DNA from: UBA7803 sp040219135
GTDB taxonomy: Bacteria > Pseudomonadota > Gammaproteobacteria > Pseudomonadales > Azotimanducaceae
DNA length: 64,000 nt
Direction of reading: 5' to 3'
Assembly (NCBI GenBank): GCA_040219135.1
Contig: JAVJTA010000019.1
Coordinates: 92,190-156,189, forward strand
In this document: one piece after another, positions 63,337-64,000 of the stretch
Numbering within the stretch: the stretch's first letter is position 1
Layout of the letters: each line of letters opens with the position of its first letter
The notes under the pieces: generated by a model
What the model was told of the DNA's origin: nothing
Database searches by the model: none
The model's input: only the letters and a program-made list of their open reading frames with translations
Position numbers and translations under genes: made by a program

Positions 63337-64000
<664 letters not shown>

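Overview
The window is high-GC DNA, densely coded on both strands, from the chromosome of a gammaproteobacterium, probably a marine or sediment aerobe. The evidence is the recA-recX-alaS-lysC-tRNA-Ser order at the right end, pspF divergent from pspABC, dnaX-ybaB-recR, rnd-ycgL-ycgN, dusA, lpxC and pilU. The genus cannot be named from what is visible. No prophage, insertion sequence or CRISPR array was seen.

Left part (1-16 kb). After gltX, a methyltransferase and a PDZ protein comes a block of exported proteins. On the minus strand, 8865 to 3279 is an apparent five-gene operon: a lipoprotein with two c-type haem motifs, two tandem outer-membrane beta-barrel proteins, a small DUF4266-type lipoprotein and a DUF3570-type barrel. 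Divergent from it, 9163-14511 encodes a single-CxxCH exported protein, a large lipoprotein with two haem motifs and a LamG-like domain, and a Tat-exported protein. A CRP-like palindrome lies between the two units. A REP-like inverted pair and a zinc-ribbon methyltransferase follow.

The most notable finding is at 17.3-22.4 kb. Two genes that look broken by an in-frame TGA read as selenoprotein genes: an exported peroxiredoxin-like protein (UxxC, TGA at 17585-17587) and a GrdB-family protein (UxxC, TGA at 21931-21933). Each TGA sits where a redox cysteine is expected, the frame continues with conserved family sequence, and a hairpin follows 18-20 nt later. The two hairpins are near-identical and differ by a compensatory T-A to C-G change. 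The Sec machinery (selA, selB, selC, selD) is not in the window.

Middle part (22-44 kb). A STAS/PP2C signalling pair comes first, then a bufferin (HvfABC-type) metal-binding peptide operon ending in an mlaA homologue. These are followed by hrpA, a MoxR/VWA group, RNA and DNA maintenance genes (rnd, recR, ybaB, dnaX), a GDPD phosphodiesterase and the phage-shock operon with a sigma-54-like promoter and divergent pspF.

Right part (44-64 kb). This holds a GNAT protein, a GH13 sugar phosphorylase, an oxidoreductase, a DUF938 protein and a hydrolase; an ALDH/acetolactate-synthase-like pair; pilU with an acidic tail and no adjacent pilT; and an exported PQQ-type/NTF2/VOC cluster. The window ends with tRNA-Ser(GCT), mscL, lysC, alaS, recX and the 3' part of recA.
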